The notes under the pieces were generated by a model. That model was not told where the DNA came from. It saw only the letters and a program-made list of their open reading frames with translations, and searched no databases. This document shows positions 1-10,048 of a DNA stretch of 27,500 bases, one piece after another; position 1 is the stretch's first letter, and each line of letters opens with the position of its first letter. The translations under genes and the position numbers were made by a program. This DNA is from Glandiceps talaboti (taxonomy: Eukaryota > Hemichordata > Enteropneusta > Spengelidae): positions 10,963,408 to 10,990,907 of the forward strand of contig NC_135550.1 of NCBI RefSeq assembly GCF_964340395.1, read 5' to 3'.

Positions 1-410
1 CAATATGAATAGCGCCCTCTAGAGATGTTGTAGGTCAATGAATGACAAGTTCTAATCCCCTAGCAACAGATTTGTACAAATTGTAGAAGCAGAAAGCAAT
101 GTGAGATTTGATACAAATTCCAATTTATTTCAATACTCCAGTACACGTATCTAAACTATGAGCAATTTAAGATCAACAGTTCTTTCCGTGGTGACGTGGT
201 AGAAATCCCATATGATTGATCTTTTCAAAGAAATCTGAGGTGTACATATTAAAACATGGAATGGTTTTGACTGTGCTCTTGATATGATATCAGTGACAAA
301 TGGGAAATTCTAGCCAAGATTGAACTGTAATTGATTGGTTAATATACCACTGGCAAAGACAGAATGGTTAGTTACAGGAGCTTCTATGAAATGAAAGTAA
401 AACATTACTA
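1..410. other. Gene-free AT-rich stretch
   Basis: I see no coding exon here. Positions 11-24 read AGCGCCCTCTAGAG, which resembles the core of a CTCF binding site, and 329-342 holds an inverted CCAAT-like motif (GATTGGTTAAT). Both are short and may be chance. Confidence 0.5.
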
Positions 411-716
411 ATGTACAGCCCATTCATGTTAGTGTTCACTGGCTCTGTTTGATACAACCACACAGAAACCAATACGAAACTTTTTTTTTAAGGTAGCAAG
501 ATTGAATGACTACAGTTTCTTCCATAAATGAAGTGAGCATGCCGATATGTAGATATCATAACATTGACACCCGTGTGTCTGAAGCATCTAGTTGCAGCAT
601 ATTCAAATGATTTATTTCATGTAGACTAAATATAGCAAGAAATTACAGTCTTGCTATCTTAAAGTATAGAACATTGAATCAAACAGAGCCAGTGAATACT
701 AACATGAAAAGGGCTC
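411..716. repeat. Foldback (long inverted repeat) element, about 300 bp
   Basis: Two arms of about 36 bp pair with each other: 418-453 (core ACTGGCTCTGTTTGAT) and 678-714 (core ATCAAACAGAGCCAGT), with only one or two mismatches and a one-base gap. Inside them a second pair matches: 489-504 (TAAGGTAGCAAGATTG) and 646-661 (CAGTCTTGCTATCTTA). The element therefore folds into a long imperfect hairpin with a loop of roughly 140 bases. No reading frame is inside. This is the form of a MITE or foldback element. I could not define flanking target duplications, so the superfamily is open. Confidence 0.7.
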
Positions 717-1388
717 TATATACATGGTGTTATGCAGTGTTTCCATACTGTGCAATGCATTCTATCAACATTTTTTGAGGCATCGCCATAAAACACGTGG
801 AGAATGCACATAGATTTTACCTACTTACCATCTGTACCAAAATGTGCATGGTGCTATACACTCTTGCTAGTTGAGGGCGTACAAGATGTTAACAGGTGTT
901 ATTAGCACAAATCTTGAGCTCTGCTCCAGACCAGTTGACATAGAGGTAATAGTGTTCTACATGTCGGTGCCTATAAAAGCACATAATCATTTGATCACCA
1001 TCACAAGTTGTGACAGATGAATCAGTTTGGTCTAGAAATTTAATTTGACTTGTACACACCAGTGTAGATTAGGGATACAATCTGATTTTTACCTAAAGTA
1101 TATAAAAAAAAAACCCACGTCATTTATTAAATCACCTCTGATTATGGTCTTTACCAATCCTGCCATTATATTGTACATGTATACACATTTGTTGAACTTT
1201 GTGGATGATTTGGCAATGAAAAGGACTACCCAATTGTAGTTTCATAACAGTTCCGGTGTATGGAAAATAAGTAAGTCTATCTCCCACATTATGACAAATT
1301 GCCTTACTGTGTGACTGCAAAAGAGAAACATTTTTTTTTTAATTTCATTTCTTGAAAATATTTATTTTTCGCTTCAATATGTAGTAGG
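717..1388. other. Gene-free stretch
   Basis: Nothing convincing on either strand. The short open frames at 1045-1320 have no recognisable domain, and those on the two strands overlap each other. Confidence 0.5.
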
Positions 1389-1389
1389 G

Positions 1390-1422
1390 TTGTATTGTAT
1401 TGTATTGTATTGTATTGTATTG
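1390..1422. repeat. (TGTAT)n pentanucleotide microsatellite
   Basis: About six head-to-tail copies of TGTAT in AT-rich sequence. No gene is attached. Confidence 0.95.
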
Positions 1423-2024
1423 CATGTTTTACTTAAGAATACACAGAGATGAAATGGCTTCTCCATTTTCACAAACCACAGTAATTTTTCCATTTTCGCA
1501 GAAATCGTAAAGTAGTAATGTGTGTTCTATCATTACCATAAAGACACTCGATAGATTTATGATGATGTTCTCTTCACGTACCTCTGGTATTTGAAAACTA
1601 CATTTAGAATGACATTACAATTTAACATGAAATAAACAAAAATCACTGGCGAGTTGAAACACAATAAAGCGAAAGTGACCTAATGGGAAATTTATGTGAT
1701 AAAATGTCAAAAATAGCAAGCTTCCAAAACAACTGATGTTCTCTTTCCTTCAGAGATGGATAATGAGGCTTGTGATTGCACGATCTTGCATTGATGGTAC
1801 TTGTCCTCTGGCGTAGCCTTCTTTCTCTCTAATGGTGTCTCTCTCTCTATATATATATATATTAAAATTAATAGGGAGTAAGGGAACAGTAGTTTGCTGG
1901 GTGAAATCAATAGAAACAAGAGACTGTGTTTTTTCAATTGCATACTGATAAGACTACAAATCATGTCAGCCTCTTGTTGATCAATCAATGACAATCAATG
2001 TGACTGCAGGCTTACTTTTCCCAG
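1423..2024. other. Gene-free stretch with a (TC)n(TA)n tract
   Basis: A TCTCTC run passes directly into a TATATA run at 1837-1862. The 95-codon minus-strand open frame across 1707-1994 reads through this tract and has no recognisable family features, so I do not call it a gene. Confidence 0.5.
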
Positions 2025-2120
2025 CTTTTAATTAGTCGGAATTCAACCATCGGGCAGGCCAGCCTACGTCGTGCTGTAATGGGACAACTTTCAAGGAGAA
2101 ACATGGCCATACAGCCATAG
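2025..2120 (+). other. Weak candidate terminal exon
   Basis: A good-looking 3' splice site (pyrimidine-rich CTTACTTTTCCCAG ending at 2024) is followed by 31 open codons to a TAG at 2118-2120. The stretch is richer in C, G and CpG than its surroundings. The peptide is basic (it contains STIGQASLRRAVMGQLSRRN) and I do not recognise it. No AATAAA follows within several hundred bases. It may be chance; transcript data would decide. Confidence 0.12.
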
Positions 2121-2749
2121 GGTATATACTAGCTTACACACAGCAGAGAAAAAGAGTTTCAAAAGTGTGATTATAGTCGTATTTTCCGTCCAATGTATAC
2201 TTTATTTGACTGTGTTGAGAAAGTTACTATTTGACACTCGATAGTTTTCAAAAGAGAGATTTAAGAATAGTGAGTCATCGCGTTTGTTGAATTGAAAGTT
2301 GTGTGATTTGCCTGAGTTTGTAAGACCTATTGCACTGAGCATGCCAAACCACTTCATTTATTTGACAACGCTAAGCCAGAACAAGACTTGACAATTCCGC
2401 ATTTTGTACTTAAACCAATCTATATTGTCATGGTAACACTTAGCAATCAGAATTCTTTAAGTTAATAGCAGGACTAAATGACACACAGTTTGTAAGCATC
2501 ATGATTTAAAACTTCAGAACCTCAGTCAATCCGACAACATACTTGGAAATATATCAGAATTTGATCAAGTACTAGGGCAATCTATCTTACAACTTACAGA
2601 CATTTCCAGGTCATCTACTACCCATCCTGGTGAATTTTATAAAAATAGCGCCAATGGCATTGTAGCCCAACTGTAGAGTTTTTAAAAATATTTATCGACA
2701 TGATGATCCATGCTAGGTATAGGTATTCATTTGCTGAATGATTATCAAG
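2121..2749. other. Gene-free stretch
   Basis: No supported gene. A single RFX X-box-like word (TTGTCATGGTAAC) lies at 2425-2437, similar to motifs repeated in the 10.9-11.2 kb and 16.2 kb arrays. Confidence 0.5.
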
Positions 2750-3100
2750 TTGCCCATCCAACCCTGTTGTTATCTTTGCAATAGACGTGATCATTTGGCT
2801 GTTGCTATTGATGTGGTCATCTTGCTAGACGTATTTGTATACATTTTTTGAATGATTTTTGACCACAAAGACACATTTTTAGTCCTAATTTGCATATTAC
2901 TGACGGAATCATCAATCATGAACAAATCTTAATCTACACACCCGTAAGAACATTAATTTCCCAACTAGACACCAAAAGTATTGTCCCCATCAAATACCAA
3001 GGCAATTGGTCTGGCAGTTTTTGAGTTTAAGTTGTCCACAGACAGACAGACAGACAGACACACATACACGCATATACACACAGATGGACAGACACTGCAC
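2750..3100 (+). repeat. Probable dispersed repeat ending in (ACAG)n
   Basis: The block runs into GGTCTGGCAGTTTTTGAG (3007-3024), then AAGTTGTCCACAGACAGACA, then an (ACAG)n tract at 3038-3062 and CA-rich sequence to about 3100. From memory, a line reading roughly 'tggcagttcttgagtta..ttgtcca' followed by CAGACAGACAGA is a common 3' end of short interspersed repeats in marine invertebrates. The 5' limit at about 2750 is a guess. The two overlapping 78-85 codon open frames here only read the repeat. Confidence 0.45.
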
Positions 3101-3758
3101 CATGCCTATCACACTACTGAACCTTATCAGTTCAGTTGTGCTAAAAAAAAAACCCTACACCAAAATTCCTCTGTGCACCCCCCATCTACATCGGAGCCCA
3201 TTTACCAAATACAAAATCCCGGATACCTTCAAGCATAGTTGAATCAACAATCATGGTATCATAAAAGGTAATGACTGTACTTAGGTAATGTGTTTGAAGG
3301 ATGATTTGAGTGTACTAGCTGTCATTAGATACTGAATGGTGTAGGTGCACTAGAAACATTAAAAACATACTAGCTTCAAGTGAGATAAATTCATAGCCAG
3401 GAAATGAACAAATTGCTTGCAATGTAGTCAGAGTTCCCAGTTACATTTATTAGGGTTTATAATAGCTGTGATATATATACTGTACTCTTTGTAAATGGAA
3501 TGTTGATATTAAAACACTCCCCATGTACTACAACAACTACATGTACTAACATGATTATAACGTCGATCTTGTCATCAATGTCTACTTCATGGTAAGACAA
3601 AATGTAGAATAAAAGAATTGAAATATAAGTGGAATACAAATAATATACATTTGGTATGACTAGTTACATAAACTGTACTTAAAAATGTTATATTTGCATT
3701 CTGTTACTACAAAATGGAGTTTGTAACAATCCCACCACCACCCCACCCCCATCTCACA
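3101..3758. other. Gene-free stretch
   Basis: AT-rich, with no recognisable coding sequence on either strand. The minus-strand open frame at 3457-3639 is low-complexity hydrophobic sequence without a family resemblance. Confidence 0.5.
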
Positions 3759-3873
3759 TTGGGTTCACTGATCTCACTAGTCTAGATGCCCATGTGGTCT
3801 CTAACTAAAACCAAATCTGGTCAAAGTCCCTCAATCGGCACAAGAAGTTGTTCATCCAATCAGTGAACCCCAA
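3759..3873. repeat. Short inverted repeat, 14-bp arms
   Basis: TTGGGTTCACTGAT (3759-3772) pairs with ATCAGTGAACCCCAA (3859-3873), apart from one extra base. The spacer is about 86 bases and has no reading frame. It may be the ends of a very short foldback element or chance. A TGACGTAA word (CRE-like) follows at 3882-3889. Confidence 0.45.
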
Positions 3874-4563
3874 CTGTTATAGTGACGTAACAGTGTATAT
3901 GTAGGTCTTGAGAAATATACCATATTTGGACATTACGTAACTGCCCCAATAAACATTAACTTTCTGAGGGACAGTGTGTTACTGGTTAGAATTTTGTGAT
4001 TGATTACCCAAGACACGATGTTAATGACTGTGTGGGTGGCTGTGGATGAATTTAAAATTTCATCTCATGCATCTCAGGGCATTTAGAGTAACGACTTTGA
4101 CTACATTTGAGTGGAGGTGTAAATCTTAACGATACCGAATAGGGACTAGACTAACTATCCACTAACTGAAGGTAACAATAAACTATCCTTTCTTGGCTAT
4201 CAATATATATCAAATGGTCGATCTTAGTGTGGAGTCTAAGCAGTCAAAAGCACTGAAGTCCATATCTCTTAGGTTCTAGGCTAGTTTTCAATCCTCACTG
4301 CAAAGCAGATTTTGTTGCTGACATACTAGTAATACACAATTAAATATTAAAATTAAAAGAACAGTCATCTACAGCAATCTTACCAATGACTCATGAGTAT
4401 ACATGAACTTCATGACTATGCCTCAAAAATAAAAAGTCACTTTGTTCATGACGACTCCAACCCATTGTCAATACCATTCAGGGGGGGGGGGGGATTAGGA
4501 TTCATTCACTATATGCAGATATTTGAAATCAAAATGTTGAATTCAAACAATTTTAGAATCCAA
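3874..4563. other. Gene-free stretch with a G13 run
   Basis: There is no supported gene. A run of 13 G at 4481-4493 lies 70 bases upstream of the PEX11-like relic. A similar 13-G run occurs at 14012-14024. Confidence 0.5.
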
Positions 4564-5501
4564 TATGGCGACTGAATACTGCGTTATCTCTATGGGGAAA
4601 ATTGTTGACTTCCTTGAAAATGAGACGACAAGACAAATTTCTTGTAGTATTTCAAAAGGACCACGAGCAATCTCAGCAAAGTTTGGAGAGATTTAAACAA
4701 TTTTCATTTGCAGCAGCTATCCCATTCTACCTTCATTGTAATATTGAGTTCCTATTTGGCTTTAGTGTTTCTGAGTGTACATCAGTTTTAAGTTTAGTCT
4801 TCTCAGTGTTGCATCTTATGTACTTGACACTGTACACAGCTGACAGACAAGTTCTGCTGGCATATCCAACAGCAAGTGCAACACATGCACTTGTCTGTCA
4901 TGGATATCAGCTTATATGCAGCTTATTTGTAAACCTTAATCTTGATAATGGAGATATATATAATGCTGAAGTGTGTCAGAAAGACAATTTATGAGTGATG
5001 AAGTATTAAAGTCAATTGAATTTTAACATATATATTAAAAATGTTGCACTCAGTGACCCTCATTGATGGTTGGTATTGACATCGATTATGACCAAAACAG
5101 TTTGAGTAATATGAAATGAAAGTGGTGCGATGTCTTTAAAAAGCTGAGAAAATGTGGAAAATAATCTAAATGTGAAATGATTCTCATGGGAGATGCTCTT
5201 GGCAAATTCACAATTCTGAGAAAACTTATCCCCGAGGCATGAGTTGGTAACAGTTCTCTAAGTGAAAGTTTCATGAAATAGAATGTGGCAAAATGAAAAG
5301 AAGATGACCCATTGGAGACAACCCATGCAGAAAATGAGAGCTGAATATTGGTCTAATTTGCTATTCACTGCACACAGCAAATCAATCAGTTGTATAGATT
5401 ATCTTGCAATAAAATATATTGCAATGAGATTTATGGGGTCTATCACAGGGCTACAGAGTTTAGGAGAAGTTTATCAAATAACCACTTTGCCCTTGAGCTA
5501 A
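4564..5501 (+). pseudogene. Decayed PEX11-like (peroxisomal membrane elongation factor) copy
   Basis: PEX11 proteins bind and tubulate the peroxisomal membrane before fission. An ATG in good context (CAATATGGCGACT) opens 43 codons containing IVDFLENETTR. One base out of frame, the reading continues at 4620-4994 with RQDKFLVVFQ, which together resemble the family's N-terminal FLxxTxGRDKxxRxxQ helix. Farther on, VFSVLHLMYLTLYTADRQVL resembles the family's central helix ending LYxxxDxxLW, and YQLICSLFVNLNLDNGDIYN resembles the following YxLxSLxxNLxRDxYE segment. After 290 bases with many stops, the same frame reopens at 5283-5501 with RFMGSITGLQSL and a YQI, like the C-terminal MGTISS..YQ segment. 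Family length is about 240 residues; the span is about 310 codons. There are no clear introns, so a processed, decaying copy is likely. The similarity is from memory and weak in places; a chance reading frame is the alternative. Confidence 0.35.
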
Positions 5502-5519
5502 AAAGTGCTAAATCTTTGT

Positions 5520-5525
5520 AATAAA
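5520..5525 (+). promoter_or_regulatory. AATAAA polyadenylation signal after the PEX11-like relic
   Basis: AATAAA lies 19 bases past the last stop of the PEX11-like region (5499-5501). That position fits the 3' end of a gene or of a retrocopied mRNA, but the word is common in sequence this AT-rich. Confidence 0.35.
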
Positions 5526-5687
5526 TACAAGGAACTTAATGATCTTGTCAGCGATAGTTAAGGCAGTATTTTTTAAGCTTTAAAGTGGTAATGAGAAGAT
5601 TCATCAGAACAGGAGATTGAAATCTAGCTGTTCTATAATGGAAATAACTTGTACTATCTATCTCTCTCCTCCTTGAGGGGGAAAGTG

Positions 5688-6053
5688 TTATTGCTTTTGA
5701 GAGCTATTTTCTTGTAACAGTTCATAAAATTTGCTGACATATGCGGGATCGATCTCTGTCAATTTTAACATGAAACAGTCCCTATCTTTCTGTGTCCATT
5801 CAAGGAACCAACCGTTAAAGAGCTTCAGCTGACATTTGAATATACTAGGTGCTCTACTGCTTAACTCGAGAGAATTCAACGCATCGTCCAGAGCGTCTAC
5901 ATTTCCTGGCAGGGCTTTCTCAAGTAAATTCTTCATAAAGTCTTCTTTCTGCATACTGCTCCAATTTGCAAACCAATGAATCACAGCCTGGATTTCCTTC
6001 TCTCTCACTGTTAAATTGTCATTTCGCCACAAAGTTGTTTCTACCCCTGCCAT
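5688..6053 (-). CDS. C14orf119-like protein (DUF4508 family as I recall), complete coding exon
   Basis: 121 residues, ATG at 6053-6051 and TAA at 5690-5688. Human C14orf119 is about 140 residues; the two share the core HWFANWS (here residues 26-32), PSIFKCQL (69-76; human PSIFECQL), the WFxxW pair (82-86) and the C-terminal KFYELL (108-113). The extra human length is at the poorly conserved N-terminus. The biochemical role is not established to my knowledge; it is a small soluble protein with no signal peptide or membrane segment. The start is firm: an in-frame TGA lies 14 codons upstream (6095-6093), and the exon opens at an AG acceptor (6188-6187) behind TTTTTCTTTC, so the 5' UTR is spliced and the coding part is intact in one exon. 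It converges on the PEX11-like relic, whose AATAAA is 160 bases away. I found no clear AATAAA for this gene on the minus strand. Confidence 0.88.
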   Translation of the reverse strand: MAGVETTLWRNDNLTVREKEIQAVIHWFANWSSMQKEDFMKNLLEKALPGNVDALDDALNSLELSSRAPSIFKCQLKLFNGWFLEWTQKDRDCFMLKLTEIDPAYVSKFYELLQENSSQKQ

Positions 6054-6185
6054 TTCTAGTATGTCAGTGCTGTGGGAATGTACAGTACAACATCAACATG
6101 TCTTGTGCCAGCAAGTCTTCATACCAGGAACAATTAAATTTCTCAAACTATCTTCTTTATTCAAACTTCTATCATCTGAAGCAAA

Positions 6186-6205
6186 TCTGAAAGAAAAACA
6201 ATAAA
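6186..6205 (-). promoter_or_regulatory. 3' splice site (acceptor) of the C14orf119-like gene
   Basis: Read on the minus strand, TTATTGTTTTTCTTTCAG is followed by ATTTGC, giving the AG at 6188-6187 and an exon start at 6186. About 130 bases of 5' UTR then precede the ATG. The upstream exon and promoter must lie at higher coordinates and were not located. Confidence 0.6.
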
Positions 6206-6290
6206 AGAACAGATCAATCTGAATATTGTTACTGTCTGGTATATGACTACATGACTGTGTTAATTTTGTATATAACAAACGCTCTGGTCA

Positions 6291-6318
6291 TGTACATGTA
6301 TGTATGTATGTATGTATG

Positions 6319-6350
<32 letters not shown>

Positions 6351-6420
6351 CATGTATGTATGTATGCATGCATGCATGCATGCATGTATGTATGTATGTA
6401 TGCATGTATGTATGTATGTA

Positions 6421-6451
<31 letters not shown>

Positions 6452-6470
6452 TGTATATGGTATGCATGTA
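6291..6470. repeat. Compound (ATGT)n / (GT)n / (GCAT)n microsatellite
   Basis: Pure ATGT, GT and ATGC tetra- and dinucleotide runs, 180 bases long. It lies just upstream of the C14orf119 coding exon, inside the presumed 5' UTR intron or the promoter side. The open frames on both strands (YVCMYVC, YIHTYIHT) are only this repeat translated. Confidence 0.97.
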
Positions 6471-6542
6471 ACATCAGTGCTGGATATATCTGGTGAAACG
6501 TCAGTACACTTTACTACTGTAACATTAATATTACATATTACA

Positions 6543-7640
6543 CAATGTGTAATAAAAAGGACATATTGAAATATCAATTATTTAACAACACTGTGGTGGT
6601 ATAATTGAAAACTTTTGGTGAAATAAAACAATGTGTGAAAAATGATTTACAGTATTACTTACGTTATTAATTATTAATAAGTTTATAACACTGGTATGTT
6701 TGATGGATAAATGATCAAACTTAATTCTGATTATGCAACACAATGTGTGAAAAATGAATGACTCATATACTAATTATTTGATGGATAAGTGATCAAACGT
6801 TTGATGAAATAAGGGACAATTGCACAATGTAACACAGGCTCTATATACAAACTTTGTTCATTTAGGACAAATCCACCTCCCCCACCCCTTAACGAACATT
6901 CATAAGTGCGATATCAACACAGTTATATATGATGTAAACTATGTTGAAAATTGTAGTGGTCACACCACTATGAGCTTGTGCAGTACTTTTAGCCTATAAT
7001 ATAATGATATTTCACAATCATATAATGCGTTTTTTCTCAAGTTATATTCAGTCCAGTAATCAAATAAGACAGTAACACCATTCCATATATGAAAGTTTTC
7101 TAAATTTGGTAAGAAGTGCGAAAATGAAGTAAAGTACATGAAGTTGCATTGCTGCCAGACCCCCACCCCCCACCCACCCCAACCAACAATTTGTTTATCT
7201 TGTGTGACAATGTGCGATCTATCCTAAAACACAATGTGTGCAAAATTGATTTATTTAAATATTAATTATTTATAAAATTCTTTGGAGACATATTTCATGG
7301 ATAAGTGATCAAACTTTAGTGAAATAAAACGTGTGAAAAATGATTTATTTAAATATTAATTATTGATAGCATTTTGTAGTGGTATATTTCACCGATAAAG
7401 GATCAAACTTTGGTGAAATGAAACACAATGTGTGAAAAATGATTTATTTATTTATCAATTATTGATAACATTTTGTGGTGGTATATTTCATGGATATGTG
7501 ATCAAACTTTGGTGAAATAAAACCCAATATGTGAAAAATGATTTATTTATTTATCAATTATTAGTAACACTTTGTGGTGGTATATAATATTTGATGGATA
7601 AGTGGTCAAACTTTGGTGAAAAAAAACCCACAATGATAAA
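6543..7640. repeat. Degenerate tandem array, about 100-bp unit, eight to nine copies
   Basis: The unit begins CAATGTGTGAAAAATGATTT, continues through TATTAATTATTGATAACA, TGTGGTGGTATATTTCATGG and ATAAGTGATCAAACTTTGG, and ends TGAAATAAAAC. Unit starts are at about 6543, 6629, 6741, 6825, 7232, 7328, 7426, 7525 and 7631, with spacings of 84-112 bases. The last four are well conserved; the first four are more worn. About 375 bases of unrelated sequence (6831-7205, carrying C-rich CCCCCACCCC tracts) interrupt the array. No coding potential. Confidence 0.85.
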
Positions 7641-9244
7641 TAACCTACTTACATGTAGATACTAAATTGTTAATAATAACGCTACTGATCGTGCTGGATA
7701 CAGCCGTACTTTCGTGTGAACAAAGGCCATGAAAGAACAAAATTGATGTCATGTTCAATCAAGGAAGAAATGACATTTTATAAATGACTACCCCCCAAGT
7801 TGATCATCTGTGTCTTTCAACATACCTTGTATACTAAATTGCAAGCTTGTTTGTCATTAACCTTACTTCAAGCTCAATTACAATGTGTGTTAGCCTTTGA
7901 TATCAAGCCAATAATGAATGTGATAGTAAGCTTCAATTTACTGCATACACATAAATGATAAAATTTAATGTTCTATATGATTCTTTTGCACATAATTTTA
8001 CGTTAACTTGAATTCAGAAAACTTGTTTTCTATCTTGGATGCAAACCCAAAACATAAAGAGAGAGATTCTCTTGACTGATGTGTGAACAAGACTTCGTCT
8101 TCAAATCAATTATTCTGTACTAAAATACACGATATATACTTAGAGAGGGACAATACTGCTGAATAATGAAATCACAGCGTGATCAACTTCCAACAAGGTC
8201 TGTAGCAGACAGATTGAGAGGATGCATTCGTTTCTAATTTACCATATTCTTTATACTACAATGCTGTATTTTACTGTCCATAATTGATTCTGGGAACCAT
8301 GAACAATATATTCTCCCCAATATATACTTTTACTACCATTTCCCATCAACAGTTTGTGTGGTAGACATTGCCTGTGGGTACAAAATTGAAAAATGGCATG
8401 TATCTGACCTGAGAGATATTTGTCGGATAGAATAAATACGACTTAAAGGGTATTACACTATGTTGAGTCATGAAGTCTTAACAGAGTTTAGGTTCCCGTG
8501 CTTTGAAATCATTATGTACCCAAACGGTTCATATAAATTGCTTTGAGCCGATCATTAGTGTTAATAACATTTGTTCTGCACTAGTGATTGTGTCACATCT
8601 CCAAACAGGTATTACCAACTCTTTAATTTGATTACTCTGTGTAATCTGTCATTAAGGTAAGTGATATGTTATTAAGGATGAGTGCATTCTGGTACACTTG
8701 TAGTGTATCCCCTTGCCGCTTTAATCGGCTTGAGAGAAGACGCCGAGAAAGAAAAAGGCAAGCCGAGATGATATCACATAAAGGAATACAGTCTATCTAT
8801 GATCGGTTTTATCTGTTCATGTTTCTACATCCAAGAGTTGTCACAGATGTGTCAGTAATCTGATCACCAGCTGACACAGACTGAGAGAGATGTTAAATAG
8901 ATTTCAGAACTCGTTTATTTACATCACCTGAATTGCACATTATTTCAACATCTTTGAGGTCTGCATACAATCATTTATTTGAGGTTTTTCTCGCTTTTAG
9001 ATTTCAATTCCATTGCAGACTCACTGACCTATACAAATATTATAAATATGAATTGGTGCTTTTTACTCATGAATTGCAGTAACCTTCATGTGAACTGTTG
9101 TTTCTGTGGAATCATAATGGTTATAGTGGCTGGCTAGCTCTCATAGTCTAATTCTGCCAATTACCAGTTTGAGCCATGCCGTTGCCACTTATTTCTGAAT
9201 TGCTAACGACTTCAGGCAAGATTTGAATCACCACTTTACCCTAG
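7641..9244. other. Gene-free stretch
   Basis: No supported gene in 1.6 kb. A consensus-like donor word (AAGGTAAGT) at 8655-8663 is followed by an open frame (8666-8863) with an Arg-rich segment LERRRRERKRQ, but I see no partner exon and do not call it. Confidence 0.5.
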
Positions 9245-9420
9245 TCATAAGTCAACCATGCAGTATAAATGGGGACAGAGGACAACTTTAGGCTGACACA
9301 CCTTGTTGGCTGCAAGGATTGTATGCTCCCAGGAGAGCTGAGGAAAGTTAAATAAAAGGCTGTTCAACCATCATAGGTCTGTGCTAGGGATTATTCCAAC
9401 CAAGATTACAGTTTTTTGTT
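9245..9420. repeat. Possible retroelement remnant
   Basis: The stretch TATAAATGGGGACAG (9264-9278), then GTATGCTCCCAGGAGAGCTG and GGCTGTTCAACC, resembles from memory a short interspersed repeat seen widely in marine invertebrates ('ATAAATGGGTACC ... CTGTATGCTCCC..GGAGCTGA ... GGCTGTTCAC'). I cannot name the family and the ends are not defined. It holds no reading frame. Confidence 0.3.
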
Positions 9421-9763
9421 TTGCAAAGTACAGTGTATGTAACATCATTATACTTGAACCAATCGTCAATTTTTTCCCCCTTTGAAAATGCTGTTCAGTG
9501 AGAGTCTGAGCTGTGTGCTTATTCATGAATCTGTGGTACCCTAATTGCATGAGTGTACCTGCAACATTGCTTCACTATTAAAAGTGATAAACAATCAAGA
9601 TTACCAGACGCAACACTTTCAATACAAGAAACAGTTGGTGTTATCCCAGACAGCAAACACAATGTCAGAGGCATTACTCAAAACAATGACTTCCCCAAAT
9701 AAAACCATACATTATCAATGATGCTTCTACTGAGTGGTCGAGTCAAAAGCCAAAAAAATGATT
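9421..9763. other. Gene-free stretch
   Basis: Nothing recognised on either strand. Confidence 0.5.
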
Positions 9764-10048
9764 CAGGGGCTTGAAATTAATTTTTTTCTTTGCTAGTCCT
9801 AGTGAGCTACAATTTCAATAATTGGTAGCCCAAGGATTGTTACCTGTAGTCCCATATTCCTGAACTGAAAACAGATTTTCTCTATTGGAAATATGTGTGT
9901 TATTAAAATATTTTCAAGTCCATAAATCTTCCATCTTCATCAAATAATCAGTGGTAGCCTGAGTGGGCTACCAGCTGCAAATTATGGTAGCCCCATGACT
10001 AGAACTGGTAGTCTGTGGGTATGGGACTACTGTTAATTTCGAGCCCTG
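9764..10048. mobile_element. MITE, probably hAT-like, CAGGG...CCCTG termini
   Basis: The left end CAGGGGCTTGAAATTAA (9764-9780) is the inverted complement of the right end TTAATTTCGAGCCCTG (10033-10048), apart from small differences. The next inner bases also pair loosely (GCTAGTCC with GGACTAC), and the inside repeats GGTAGCC/GGCTACC several times, including a hairpin GGTAGCCTGAGTGGGCTACC at 9953-9972. At 285 bp with no reading frame it is a non-autonomous element moved by a transposase supplied elsewhere. CAGGG termini fit hAT superfamily elements, which make 8-bp target duplications; the flanks AAATGATT and CCATGACA agree at 4 of 8 positions, so the duplication is old or absent. Confidence 0.75.

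Noticed and set aside
1707-1994. 95-codon minus-strand open frame
   Set aside because: Runs through a TC/TA tract, has no recognisable motif, and its length is within chance for this base composition.
6247-6577. Open frames on both strands over the ATGT tract
   Set aside because: Translated simple repeat.
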